Source of the DNA: a virus
Virus record (IMG/VR): IMGVR_UViG_3300027806_000086
Span: 1-37,301 of that record
DNA length: 37,301 nucleotides
Strand: one strand, 5' to 3'
The position numbers were made by a program, and so were the translations under genes. The stretch's first letter is position 1, and every line of letters begins with the position of its first letter. A model generated the notes under the pieces. It worked only from the letters and a program-made list of their open reading frames with translations. It had not been told where the DNA came from and searched no databases. Positions 20,973-28,099 of the stretch are shown here, piece after piece.

Positions 20973-21803
20973 ATGAATGACCCGAACTTTCCGGCCGAGC
21001 GCGAAGTCGTCGCGACGTCCGACCAGTCTCTAATCGCGAACATCTCGCGCGCCGAGATCGACCAGCAGATCGCGACCGCGCGCGCGTTCCCGCGGTCGTT
21101 AAACCGTTTCATGAACGAGTGCATGAACATGGCGACCCTTACCGAGCAGGTCGCCGCCGATTGCATCTATGCCCTGCCGCGAGACGGCAAGACGATCGAA
21201 GGTCCGAGCGCGCGCCTCGCCGAGATCGTCGCCTCCGCGTGGGGCAACTGCCGCGCCGGCTCGAGGATCGTCTCCGAGGACGCGGAGTTCGTCACCGCGC
21301 AAGGGGTTTTCCACGACCTCGAGCGTAACGTCTCGATCACCTACGAAGTGCGCCGCCGGATCACCGACCGGAGCGGCCGGCGCTTCAAGCCGGACATGAT
21401 CGCCGTGACCGGGAACGCGGCCTGCTCGATCGCGCTCCGGAACGCGGTCTTTAAGGGAGTGCCGAAAGCGTTTTGGTCCGCGATCTACGACGCCGCGAAG
21501 CAGGCGGCCGTCGGCGACGTGAAGACGATCGCGAACAAGCGCGCGGACGCGCTCGCGTATCTCCAAAAAATGGGAGTGACGCAGGAGCAGGTGCTCGCGG
21601 TCCTCGGGATCGCCGGCGTCGAGGATATCGGCGCGGACCAACTCGCGACGCTGCGCGGCCTGATCACGGCGATCAAAGACGGCGACACGACGGTCGATCA
21701 CGCGTTCGGCGGACCCGAGCCCGCCGGCAGCGGCAAGCCGCGCGTGGCGGCGCCGCGCGCGAAGCCGAAGGCGGAGCCGGCCGAGGGCGCGCCGAGTGCT
21801 TAA
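20973..21803 (+). CDS. Putative single-strand annealing recombinase
   Basis: This 276-residue protein has conserved-looking blocks: 'CMNMATLTEQVAADCIYALP', 'RDGKTIEGPSARLAEIVASA', 'WGNCRAGSRIVSEDAEFVTA', 'DLERNVSITYEVRRRITD' and 'GNAACSIALRNAVFKGVPKA'. They resemble a phage family usually paired with a PD-(D/E)XK exonuclease. The exonuclease gene indeed follows with an 8-base overlap, as in Red and RecET systems. I infer that it anneals single strands on ends resected by the nuclease. The C-terminal ~45 residues are a Pro/Ala/Lys-rich tail. Direct RecT, Erf or Sak motifs were not recognised, so the assignment is mostly contextual. Confidence 0.6.
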   Translation: MNDPNFPAEREVVATSDQSLIANISRAEIDQQIATARAFPRSLNRFMNECMNMATLTEQVAADCIYALPRDGKTIEGPSARLAEIVASAWGNCRAGSRIVSEDAEFVTAQGVFHDLERNVSITYEVRRRITDRSGRRFKPDMIAVTGNAACSIALRNAVFKGVPKAFWSAIYDAAKQAAVGDVKTIANKRADALAYLQKMGVTQEQVLAVLGIAGVEDIGADQLATLRGLITAIKDGDTTVDHAFGGPEPAGSGKPRVAAPRAKPKAEPAEGAPSA

Positions 21804-22401
21804 CGTCGTGCTGCCAGACGGGCTGCTCGAGTTCGACGAGGCCGCGCACGTGTACCGACTCGAAAGGCGGCAGGTGCCGAGCGTGACGCAGGTGCTACAA
21901 CTCATCGACTCGTTCGAGGGCGTGCCGCTCGACGTGCTCGAGCGCGCGCGCGAGTTCGGGCAACACGTCCACCGCGCCGTCGAGCTCGACTCCAAAGGCG
22001 AACTCGACGAGGAAAGCCTCGACCCGGCGCTCGCCGAGTACCTCGCCGGGTGGCGCAAGTTCGTCGGCGATCGTAAGGCGACCGTGCTCGCGAGCGAGGT
22101 CCGCGTCGCGAGCCGGCGTCTATCGTTCGCCGGCACTCTCGACTCTCTCGTCGAGATCGACGGGAGGACGATAGTCGTCGACGTGAAATCGGGCGCGATC
22201 CCGACGCGCACGGTCGGGCCGCAAACCGCGGCATACGAGTTCGCGCTCCGCGAGTGCTGGCCGGACCTCTTCCCGCGAGCTCTGCCGCGGGCGTGCGTCC
22301 GGCTAATGCCGAACGACTATCAATTCGTCCCGTTGCGCGACGGTCGCGACTGGAACGTCTTTCTCAGCGCTTTAAACATTCATAAGTGGAGGATCATATG
22401 A
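21796..22401 (+). CDS. PD-(D/E)XK exonuclease (RecB/Cas4/YqaJ-like)
   Basis: This 201-residue protein has the nuclease order 'VPSVTQVLQLIDSFEGVPLD' then 'REFGQHVHRAVELDSKGEL', 'VLASEVRVASRRLSFAGTLD', 'RTIVVDVKSGAIPTRTVGPQ' and 'TAAYEFALREC'. The GxxxH, E, agTxD, vvDxKsG and Q..aY landmarks match RecB-like family nucleases, with Asp/Lys at the VDVKSG site being catalytic. It should resect double-strand ends for the annealing protein encoded just upstream. GTG/ATG start at ~21796 (ORF begins GTGCTTAACGTC). The gene ends 4 bases into the next. Confidence 0.85.
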   Translation: MLNVVLPDGLLEFDEAAHVYRLERRQVPSVTQVLQLIDSFEGVPLDVLERAREFGQHVHRAVELDSKGELDEESLDPALAEYLAGWRKFVGDRKATVLASEVRVASRRLSFAGTLDSLVEIDGRTIVVDVKSGAIPTRTVGPQTAAYEFALRECWPDLFPRALPRACVRLMPNDYQFVPLRDGRDWNVFLSALNIHKWRII

Positions 22402-23168
22402 CGACCGACGTCGAACAACTGCCGGCCGTAAGGCAGGTGACGAGCGAGATCGCGGACCTCGAGACCTTCGCGGCCGACTACCGGGTCGCGACCTTCGCCG
22501 AGTATCAAGCCGGATCGACCGACCTGCAGCGCGTCAAGTCGGCGCAAAAGCGACTCGAAGAGACCCGGACCTCGATCACCGGCCCGATGAACGCGGCCCT
22601 GAAACGCGTCAACGATTTCTTCCGCGCGCCGACCGAGCGCCTCGCGACGATCGAGCGCACGATCAAGTCGCAACTCGTCGCCTTCGCGGACGAGCAGGAG
22701 CGCATCCGCCGGGAGGAACAGCGGAAGGCCGACGAGGCCGCCCGGAGGGAGCGCGAGCGCCTCGAGGCGCAGGCCCGCGAGGCCGAGCGCAAGGCCCGCG
22801 AGAAGGCCGAGGCCGACCGTCGAGCCGCCGAGGCCGCCGCCGCCGCCGGTCGCGCCGAGGAAGCCGCCAAACTCGCCGCCCGGGCGGCCGCGGCCGAGGA
22901 AAAGGCAGCGGCGAAAGTCGACGACCTCGCCGTGCGGGCCGCGACGACGGTCGCGCCGGTCGTCGTCCGGGACCCGCCGAAGGTCGCCGGCGTGAGTACG
23001 CGCGAGGTCTGGAAGTTCGAGATCACCGACTCGGCGGCGATACCGCGCGAGTACCTCGTCGTCGACGAGGCGCGCATCCGCAAGGTCGTACAGGCGCTCA
23101 AAGGAGACGCGAAGATCGCCGGCGTCCGGGTCTACCCGGAGCGGCAGATCGCCGCGGGCGCGCTGTGA
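22398..23168 (+). CDS. Coiled-coil protein of recombination module
   Basis: This 256-residue protein has an N-terminal helical part 'ADLETFAADYRVATFAEYQA...SAQKRLEETRTSITGPMN'. A long coiled coil of Glu/Arg/Lys/Ala (residues ~90-185) follows, and then a C-terminal globular domain 'VSTREVWKFEITDSAAIPRE...VVDEARIRKVVQALKG...IAGVRVYPERQI'. The layout is common among phage proteins next to annealing/exonuclease pairs; function unknown, possibly organising the recombination complex. GGAGG precedes ATG 22398. A GTG at 22386 would place that ribosome site inside the gene. Confidence 0.75.
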   Translation: MTTDVEQLPAVRQVTSEIADLETFAADYRVATFAEYQAGSTDLQRVKSAQKRLEETRTSITGPMNAALKRVNDFFRAPTERLATIERTIKSQLVAFADEQERIRREEQRKADEAARRERERLEAQAREAERKAREKAEADRRAAEAAAAAGRAEEAAKLAARAAAAEEKAAAKVDDLAVRAATTVAPVVVRDPPKVAGVSTREVWKFEITDSAAIPREYLVVDEARIRKVVQALKGDAKIAGVRVYPERQIAAGAL

Positions 23169-23434
23169 AGTCGCCGACGCAGAACGACCTGGTGCTCGAC
23201 GCGCTGCTCGCCGGCGACGTCCTGACGCCCCTCGACGCCCTCCGCCGGTTCGGCTGCTTCCGCCTCGCCGCGCGCGTCGCCGATCTCCGGTCGCGAGGGT
23301 TTCAGATCGAGACGATCTCCGGCGAGGCGAACGGCAAGCGGTTCGCCCAGTACCGGCTCGTCTGGCCCGCCGACCTTCCGCGGCCTCGCAAGTTCCGTTT
23401 CGCGAACGGCACGACGAAGGAGGCGCGGACGTGA
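23165..23434 (+). CDS. HTH-domain protein (HTH_39-like)
   Basis: This 89-residue protein starts at GTG 23165 overlapping the preceding stop. It reads 'MKSPTQNDLVLDALLAGDVL', 'TPLDALRRFGCFRLAARVAD', 'LRSRGFQIETISGEANGKRF', the pattern of the small winged-helix family often annotated as HTH_39 (q...vL..L..G..lT..eAl..fg..RLaaRi.dLR..Gy.I). It probably binds DNA. GTGA coupling to the tiny membrane gene follows. Confidence 0.75.
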   Translation: MKSPTQNDLVLDALLAGDVLTPLDALRRFGCFRLAARVADLRSRGFQIETISGEANGKRFAQYRLVWPADLPRPRKFRFANGTTKEART

Positions 23435-23541
23435 CGACCATCGAGACTCTCGTCGTCGTAACGATCGCCGCGATCGTCGTCGCGCTCGTCGCGTCCGTCG
23501 TCGCGCTGCTGCTGCTCGCGATCCGGGAAAAGTTCAAGTGA
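23431..23541 (+). CDS. Very small membrane protein (36 aa)
   Basis: GTG 23431 overlaps the preceding stop (GTGA) and its own TGA overlaps the next GTG. The product begins 'MTTIETLVVVTIAAIVVALV' (GTG read as Met) and then has 'VVALLLLAIREKFK', one membrane helix with a short basic tail. Both ends show translational coupling, which argues that it is real despite its length. It is not adjacent to other lysis genes. Function unknown. Confidence 0.6.
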   Translation: MTTIETLVVVTIAAIVVALVASVVALLLLAIREKFK

Positions 23542-23672
23542 TCTCCCACCGAGCCCGGCGGACGGTACCGCTGCGTCGGCCAGCGTCCGGGCGGCCGACA
23601 CCTATCCCTCAACTCGAGTCGCGCGAACACCTGGCGGAGCCCGGCCCCGTCGCGACAGCCGGCCAGCCATGA
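23538..23672 (+). CDS. Very small coupled ORF (44 aa)
   Basis: GTG 23538 overlaps the preceding stop (GTGA) and its TGA overlaps the next ATG (ATGA at 23669). The product is basic and Pro-rich, beginning 'MISHRARRTVPLRRPASGRP' (GTG read as Met). The double overlap suggests real translation. A purely linking ORF that keeps ribosomes moving is also possible. Confidence 0.45.
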   Translation: MISHRARRTVPLRRPASGRPTPIPQLESREHLAEPGPVATAGQP

Positions 23673-23962
23673 CGATCGAACTCGACGACTGGGATAAGGA
23701 CTGGCTCGCACGGTATCACACGGTAGAGGAATACCGGCGCATGTGCAAAGAGCTCTTCGAGCGTTGCGCCGAGTACGCGCGGCAGATCGACGAACTGAAA
23801 GCCGCGCGCGCGCCAGTCGTGCGCGACTTGCGCCACCTGAGCGCCGGATGCCGTTACCCCGATTGCACCGACCCAGGCAGTCCGCTATGCGCTGGCGAGG
23901 GCCGCTGCAGCGTCCTTATGGCCGGCGGATGCGTCGGGCCGCGGAAGGAGACGAAGCCGTGA
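23669..23962 (+). CDS. Cys-rich early protein (97 aa)
   Basis: This 97-residue protein has an acidic helical half 'MTIELDDWDKDWLARYHTVE...ELFERCAEYARQIDELKA' and a C-terminal half with five cysteines in 'GCRYPDCTDPGSPLCAGEGR' and 'CSVLMAGGC', possibly a metal-binding knuckle. ATGA start, GTGA end. No recognised family. Confidence 0.65.
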   Translation: MTIELDDWDKDWLARYHTVEEYRRMCKELFERCAEYARQIDELKAARAPVVRDLRHLSAGCRYPDCTDPGSPLCAGEGRCSVLMAGGCVGPRKETKP

Positions 23963-24165
23963 AGCACACACCAGAGGAAATCGCGGAACTGCTGAAAGAG
24001 CGTCCGCACCAACCGCACTACATCGCGGCACTTGTCAGACGAGCGATTAAAGAGGAGCGGGAAGCGTGTGCGAAATTGTGTGAGCCACAATCAGCCCACG
24101 ATGACCCGCTGACGGCGTGGAGAATCGCTGAAGCAATCCGTTCACGCGGGAAGGTGAAGCCGTGA
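23959..24165 (+). CDS. Small helical early protein (68 aa)
   Basis: GTG 23959 overlaps the preceding stop (GTGA) and the gene's TGA overlaps the next GTG. The product has 'KHTPEEIAELLKERPHQPHY' and 'IKEEREACAKLCEPQSAHDD', ending 'WRIAEAIRSRGKVKP'. The 'EREAcA.lce' pattern is common in short phage early proteins. Its DNA is noticeably less GC-rich than neighbours. Confidence 0.65.
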   Translation: MKHTPEEIAELLKERPHQPHYIAALVRRAIKEEREACAKLCEPQSAHDDPLTAWRIAEAIRSRGKVKP

Positions 24166-24413
24166 CCGGCCACTACGCCGCAATGTCCGACATGGAACTC
24201 GTCGGACACGTCGGTGCGATCCCGGACGCGTCGGAACTCTCGCAGGCGCTCGCGGTGCGCGTCCGGCTGCTCGCGACGGAGCGCGACAAACTACAGCGGG
24301 AACTCGACAAGACGAAGATTTCGCTGCTTTCCTTCGAGCTCGGACTCGCGCAGGACAGGATTGCCGGATTTATGGAGGCGACGAAGCCGGCGCCGAGGAA
24401 GCCGCAGGGATGA
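24162..24413 (+). CDS. Small helical early protein (83 aa)
   Basis: GTG 24162 overlaps the preceding stop; ATG 24183 is an alternative start. The product is helical with a possible short coiled coil 'VRVRLLATERDKLQRELDKT' and a hydrophobic 'KISLLSFELGLAQDRIAGF'. The ATGA overlap at 24410 couples it to the next gene. Function unknown. Confidence 0.62.
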   Translation: MTGHYAAMSDMELVGHVGAIPDASELSQALAVRVRLLATERDKLQRELDKTKISLLSFELGLAQDRIAGFMEATKPAPRKPQG

Positions 24414-24637
24414 AACGCGCCCGCCCCTCTTCGACGGACGCCGAGCGCGGCCGTCCGACGACGATCACGCTCGAGCAGTACCGCCGGATCGTCGAGGTCC
24501 GCCGGCTCCGCGAGTCGACGCCGACGGATAAGGAACTCGCGCGCGAGCTCGGACTCTCGGTTCACACGATCGGGAACGCGATGCGCGGCCGCGGCATTCG
24601 GCGATACGAACTTGCGCTGCGGCGGGAGGATGTATGA
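24410..24637 (+). CDS. HTH-domain early protein (75 aa)
   Basis: ATG 24410 overlaps the preceding stop. After a basic start the sequence 'TLEQYRRIVEVRRLRESTPT', 'DKELARELGLSVHTIGNAMR' and 'GRGIRRYEL' is a helix-turn-helix (ka.ELG.s..tv...m.g) like those of phage and transposon regulators. It probably binds DNA. It lies a few genes ahead of the integrase, and a recombination directionality factor role is possible but not shown by sequence. Confidence 0.72.
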   Translation: MKRARPSSTDAERGRPTTITLEQYRRIVEVRRLRESTPTDKELARELGLSVHTIGNAMRGRGIRRYELALRREDV

Positions 24638-24987
24638 GCGAGATACCCGAGGCGTTGGAAGTGGCGGCTAACTTGCGTGGGAGGATTGCCCGGCATCCGT
24701 CAAGCGACACAACTCGAACGCTGTTAGTTTGCGACGACGCAGCCCGCTGCCTAGAGAAACAACACGCCGAGGTTGAGCGGCTGAAGGCCGAGAACGAAGC
24801 CCTGCGGCTGAACGATGCGCGGTATCGCTACCTGCGCAACCGTGACCCCAAGGAAGTGTTTAACAAGAGCGGCAAGGCGGCGGGGGTTTGGATCGACTGG
24901 GAAGATGACATGACCGGGTTGCAGTTGCTGACTGGCGATGATACAGACGCCGCCATCGACGCGGCGATGCGGCGGGAGCAGACGTGA
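24634..24987 (+). CDS. Coiled-coil early protein (117 aa), atypical base composition
   Basis: ATG 24634 overlaps the preceding stop. The middle 'CLEKQHAEVERLKAENEALR' is a short coiled coil, followed by 'LNDARYRYLRNRDPKEVFNK' and an acidic, Trp-containing end. The coiled coil plus 'DARYRYLR' then 'DDTDAAIDAAM' pattern recurs in phage early proteins. The DNA is visibly poorer in G+C than its surroundings, with codons such as TTA, TTG and AAC rare nearby. Recent acquisition is likely. Function unknown. Confidence 0.7.
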   Translation: MSEIPEALEVAANLRGRIARHPSSDTTRTLLVCDDAARCLEKQHAEVERLKAENEALRLNDARYRYLRNRDPKEVFNKSGKAAGVWIDWEDDMTGLQLLTGDDTDAAIDAAMRREQT

Positions 24988-25127
24988 CGCCCGCCCTCCG
25001 CGAACTCGTCGAACTGCTCGCGCGCGCGGCATACGAAGAGATGACCGCGACTCGCCGACCGGAGACGGAACCGCCGGTCGAGGTCGAGTCGCGCCCGGAG
25101 TTTACGGCAGTCCGTACAACGGACTAG
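24984..25127 (+). CDS. Small integrase-adjacent protein (47 aa)
   Basis: GTG 24984 overlaps the preceding stop (GTGA). The product reads 'MTPALRELVELLARAAYEEM' at the start with an acidic end. The stop lies nine bases before the integrase GTG. Short proteins with an 'LreLv.LLA..A..e' helix are frequent next to serine recombinases on mobile elements. A directionality or recombinase-partner role can be proposed but not shown. Confidence 0.6.
   Translation: MTPALRELVELLARAAYEEMTATRRPETEPPVEVESRPEFTAVRTTD
25109..25125. repeat. Inverted repeat just upstream of integrase
   Basis: AGTCCG (25109-25114), five bases and CGGACT (25120-25125) form a perfect inverted repeat that ends on the stop codon of the small upstream gene, 11 bases before the integrase start. 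It could be an integrase or regulator site. Confidence 0.4.
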
Positions 25128-25136
25128 ACTCGCGTC

Positions 25137-26702
25137 GTGCGCTCCGTAATCTACGCCCGATTCTCGACCGAGCATCAGTCGGAGTCGACGATCCTCGACC
25201 AGATACGCCGCTGCCGCGAGTACGCGGACGCGCGCGGGTGGCCGATTGACGGAGTGTTCACGGACGAGGGCATATCGGGCGCCGCGCTCGGGAATCGTCC
25301 CGGCGCCCGGGCCGCGCTCGAGCGTCTCGAGACCGGCGACGTCTTGCTCGTCGTCGACACGACGCGACTCTCGAGGTCGCAGGACCTCGCGCCGCTCCTG
25401 ACCCGCCTCCGGCACCGAGGCGTCCGCGTCCTCGGCGTCCTCGACGGGTTCGACTCGAACAGCGGGACGGCGCGGATGCAGGCCGGTCTCTCCGGGATCA
25501 TGTCCGAAGAGTTCCGGGCGTCGATTGCGGCGCGGACGCATTCGGCGCTCGACATGCGGGCGCGCGACGGACGCGCGACCGGCGGCAAGTGCTACGGGTT
25601 CGACCGCGGAGGCGGGATCGTCGAGGCGGAGGCGGAGGTCGTCCGGGAGATTTTCCGCCGGGTCGCGGCGGGCGAGGCGCAGAAGGCGATTGCCGGCGAC
25701 CTGAACGCGCGCGGCGTCCCGGCCCCGGGCGCGTCGTGGTCGCGCCGGGTTCGGCGAGCCGATGGCGTATGGATGGCCCCGACGCTAAACGCGATGCTGG
25801 CCAACGAGCGATATGCCGGCCGCGTCGTCTGGAACCGCTCGGCGTGGCGGCGGAACCCCGACTCCGGAGTCCGCGAGCGGGTCGAGCGGCCCGAGGCGGA
25901 ATGGATTGTGCGCGACGGTCCGGAGCTCGTCGACCGCGAGACCTTCGACCGGGTGCGCGCCATAGCGGCGCCGCGCCGACTCTTCGGCGGCCGGCCGGGC
26001 GGCGGCCCGCGTTACCTGCTCTCCGGCATCCTCGTCTGCGGCGAGTGCGGGCGGCGGCTCGTCGCGACCGGCCGAGGCGGGTCGCACTATTACTGCGGCA
26101 CCCACAAGTCCGGCGGCGCGGCGGCCTGCAGTATGTCCGTCGGCGCCCGGCGGGAGGTCGCCGAGCGCGTCCTACTCGAGCCGATCGAGCGCGATCTACT
26201 CTCGCCGGCCGCGGTCGAGCTCGCGGTCGAGGTCATCCGCCGGCTAGACCGGGAGGCGCGGGTCCGGGCGGTCGAACCGGCCGAGGTCGCCGAGGTCGAG
26301 CGCCGGATCGCCCGGCTCGAGGGGCAGATCGCGGCGGGCTCTATCGAGCGGGAGGACGTCCTGCCGGCGCTCGCCGCCCTCGAGGATCGGCGTCGGGCGG
26401 CCCGTGCGGGCGCGTGGCGGCGGTCGAGCGGGAGGCCGGGCGTAGACGCGGCCGCGGCCGTGGCGGCCTACACGCGCGCCGTGGTCAGCATGAGAGACGC
26501 CCTAACCGCCGGCCCGGTCGCCCGGGCTCGGGAGGCGCTCCATCGGATTCTCGGCGACGTTGTTTGCCGTCCCGTCGACGGCGCCCTCGTCGCCTCCGTC
26601 GGGCTCGATCCTCGGCCGCTGCTCGAGGCGGCCGGGATTTCTTGGAGTGGTAGCGGGGGCGCGCTATGTCACCGAGAAATCGCCCTCCGCCTGTCCGCCT
26701 AG
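25137..26702 (+). CDS. Large serine recombinase (phage integrase)
   Basis: This 521-residue protein starts at GTG 25137. The N-terminal resolvase domain has 'SVIYARFSTEHQSESTILDQ' with nucleophile Ser10, and 'LLVVDTTRLSR' with active-site arginines near 77-80. The recombinase domain (~150-280) contains 'KCYGFDRGGG', 'NARGVPAPGASWSRR' and 'LNAMLANERYAGRVVWNR'. A zinc ribbon uses Cys301, Cys304, Cys320 and Cys331 ('LVCGECGRRL...YYCGTHK...AACSM'). A coiled coil near 360-405 ('EVAEVERRIARLEGQIAAG') follows, as in large serine integrases. It integrates and, with a directionality factor, excises the phage between attP and attB. The domain order is complete, so it is probably active. Confidence 0.97.
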   Translation: MRSVIYARFSTEHQSESTILDQIRRCREYADARGWPIDGVFTDEGISGAALGNRPGARAALERLETGDVLLVVDTTRLSRSQDLAPLLTRLRHRGVRVLGVLDGFDSNSGTARMQAGLSGIMSEEFRASIAARTHSALDMRARDGRATGGKCYGFDRGGGIVEAEAEVVREIFRRVAAGEAQKAIAGDLNARGVPAPGASWSRRVRRADGVWMAPTLNAMLANERYAGRVVWNRSAWRRNPDSGVRERVERPEAEWIVRDGPELVDRETFDRVRAIAAPRRLFGGRPGGGPRYLLSGILVCGECGRRLVATGRGGSHYYCGTHKSGGAAACSMSVGARREVAERVLLEPIERDLLSPAAVELAVEVIRRLDREARVRAVEPAEVAEVERRIARLEGQIAAGSIEREDVLPALAALEDRRRAARAGAWRRSSGRPGVDAAAAVAAYTRAVVSMRDALTAGPVARAREALHRILGDVVCRPVDGALVASVGLDPRPLLEAAGISWSGSGGALCHREIALRLSA

Positions 26703-26762
26703 TCTACTGCCGGCGCCCGTCCGCGGTGTGGTCGCGGTAGAAGATACCTCCGAAATGGAATC

Positions 26763-26798
26763 AGTAGGGCTTTAAGCCCTCGGGTTTAATGCCCTACT
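26763..26798. other. Imperfect 36-bp palindrome downstream of integrase (attP candidate)
   Basis: AGTAGGGC (26763-26770) and GCCCTACT (26791-26798) are perfect eight-base arms of an imperfect 36-base palindrome with an AT-rich interior (TTTAAGCCCT|CGGGTTTAAT). It lies 60 bases after the integrase stop in a non-coding gap and is AT-richer than the genome. Large serine integrases use ~50-base attP sites with imperfect inverted symmetry, usually next to the gene. There is no T-run, so a terminator is less likely. Confidence 0.5.
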
Positions 26799-26809
26799 CT
26801 TGCACCATA

Positions 26810-26842
26810 CCCGGCGCGGCGCCGGGCGAACCGAAGGAGAAT
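26810..26842 (+). promoter_or_regulatory. Hairpin plus shared leader/ribosome-binding element
   Basis: CCCGGCGC-G-GCGCCGGG (26810-26826) is a perfect eight-base inverted repeat followed by GAACCGAAGGAGAA and the gene start. The same GAACCGAAGGAGAA, also preceded by a hairpin, leads into the gene at 20027. The two leaders look like copies of one regulatory element. Confidence 0.55.
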
Positions 26843-26847
26843 CGACG

Positions 26848-27105
26848 ATGCGTAAGTACCACCTCAAGAGCAGCAAGCACCACGGCCCGTCCTGCCAGTC
26901 CGGGCGCATCGGCCCCGCCATCGACGGCGAGCACATCACCGTCGCGTACAAGGAGTTCAAGGCCGCCCCGGTCGAGGCCCGCTGTCAGCGATGCGCGAAG
27001 AGCAAACTCTTTCAGTTCTTTCAGTGCTTAGACACGACCGACCTTAAGGAAGGCGATGCCGCGGCGCCGGGCCTCCGCGCGATCTTTTCCGAGCGCGGCC
27101 TCTAA
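26848..27105 (+). CDS. Small early protein with CxxC (85 aa)
   Basis: ATG 26848 follows AAGGAG in the duplicated leader. The protein starts 'MRKYHLKSSKHHGPSCQSGR' and has 'VEARCQRCAKSKLFQFFQCL'. The CxxC with flanking Cys and His residues could hold a zinc ion. It is the first gene after the integrase and attP candidate. It shows no membrane segment. Function unknown. Confidence 0.65.
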   Translation: MRKYHLKSSKHHGPSCQSGRIGPAIDGEHITVAYKEFKAAPVEARCQRCAKSKLFQFFQCLDTTDLKEGDAAAPGLRAIFSERGL

Positions 27106-27121
27106 TCAACCGATCAACAGC

Positions 27122-27146
27122 GAGGTGGCGGCGCGAGCCGCCCCTC
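27122..27146 (+). other. Hairpin in leader of 304-aa gene
   Basis: GAGG-T-GGCGGC (27122-27132), a four-base GCGA loop and GCCGCC-CCTC (27137-27146) make a ten-pair stem with one bulge, followed by TCTCACGGAGGA and the ATG at 27165. A GNRA-type loop and no long T-run suggest an mRNA-stability or attenuation element more than a terminator. Confidence 0.5.
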
Positions 27147-27164
27147 TCTCACGGAGGACCGAAG

Positions 27165-28079
27165 ATGACCAGTCAGAGTTCTATCGCCAGTCGCGATATG
27201 CAAGCGCACTCGAACTACAAGACGCAGGTCCGCGATATGCAGGCGGCGCGCGTCGGGTTCGTTCCGCATCTCTTCATCGGGATCGGCGAGACCAACGCGT
27301 ACTTCACGCTGCGCGAGACGCATCAGGACTACATCCCCGGCGACGGTCCGATGGGTAACGCGACCGTCAACGGGGTTTATCAGGGCCGCGTCGTGGTCTC
27401 GTCGCATCACATCAAGAACCTTTCGCAGGACCCGGCGGAAGCGGTCGCGAAAGCGCAGGAGTACGCCGATGCCGTCGGTCTCCGGCTCGCCTCGAGCGTC
27501 GCGACGATTCAGGAAGAGATGCGCGAGATCAAGCGCGCGACGGCCGAGCAGATCGCGAAGCGCGAGGAAGCGTTCCGGATCGAGCAAGAACTCCGCGACG
27601 AGCGGGAGCGGCAGTGGGTCGAAGGCTGCAAGCGGTCGATCGACGACGGGTTCGTCCCCTTCGGTCGGTACGCCGGCTCGACGATCGCGGAGACGCCGAT
27701 TCAGTGGCGGCAGTGGGTTACGAAGTCGACGCACGAGAACGATGTAATGGCTTACCTCGCCGACGCGGTAGCGCGGCGCTATACCGGCGATTTTCCGCCC
27801 GCTCCCGTCGCCGGAGTTACCGTCGGGACGGTCGGCGAGCGGCTCACGCTCCGGGTGCGCTGCACCGCGCGGTTCATCGTCCGGTCTGACTTCGGCGACC
27901 TCTACATCACGAAGATGGTAGACCTCGCGACGGGAGCGCTACTCGTCGTCAAGTCGGGTTCGTGGTCGATGACGACCGAGGACCCGGAGACGACGATTAA
28001 GGCGACCGTGAAGAAGCACGACGAGTACCGCGGCGAGGTTCAAACGGTTCTGCAACGAGTTAAGGAGGTGGCGGCTTGA
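27165..28079 (+). CDS. Phage early protein of unknown function (304 aa)
   Basis: This 304-residue protein has an N-terminal half with 'GIGETNAYFTLRETHQDYIP' and a coiled coil (~110-150, 'IQEEMREIKRATAEQIAKRE'). 'FVPFGRYAGSTIAETPIQWR' is like the DUF3820-type FGkyaG..i.e.P motif. The C-terminal beta domain 'GERLTLRVRCTARFIVRSDF', 'LVVKSGSWSMTTEDPETTIK', 'TVKKHDEYRGEVQTVLQRVK' carries a 'TVK.H.eY.G..QT.l.R' ending seen in assorted phage proteins. No enzyme motif is certain. GGAGGA precedes the ATG. Confidence 0.7.
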   Translation: MTSQSSIASRDMQAHSNYKTQVRDMQAARVGFVPHLFIGIGETNAYFTLRETHQDYIPGDGPMGNATVNGVYQGRVVVSSHHIKNLSQDPAEAVAKAQEYADAVGLRLASSVATIQEEMREIKRATAEQIAKREEAFRIEQELRDERERQWVEGCKRSIDDGFVPFGRYAGSTIAETPIQWRQWVTKSTHENDVMAYLADAVARRYTGDFPPAPVAGVTVGTVGERLTLRVRCTARFIVRSDFGDLYITKMVDLATGALLVVKSGSWSMTTEDPETTIKATVKKHDEYRGEVQTVLQRVKEVAA

Positions 28080-28099
28080 GCCGCCGGGAGAAGCGCGCT

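Noticed and set aside
21099-22211. 370-codon minus-strand frame opposite the annealing protein and exonuclease genes
   Set aside because: Arg-rich antisense shadow; the plus-strand frames carry nuclease motifs and coupled starts.
25589-26653. 354-codon frame overlapping the serine integrase on the same strand
   Set aside because: Arg/Gly/Pro-rich frame shadow of the integrase, which has complete domains.
26763-26798. Integrase terminator
   Set aside because: The palindrome lacks a T-tract and has an AT-rich interior instead of a GC stem, so attP or an operator is preferred, though not proven.
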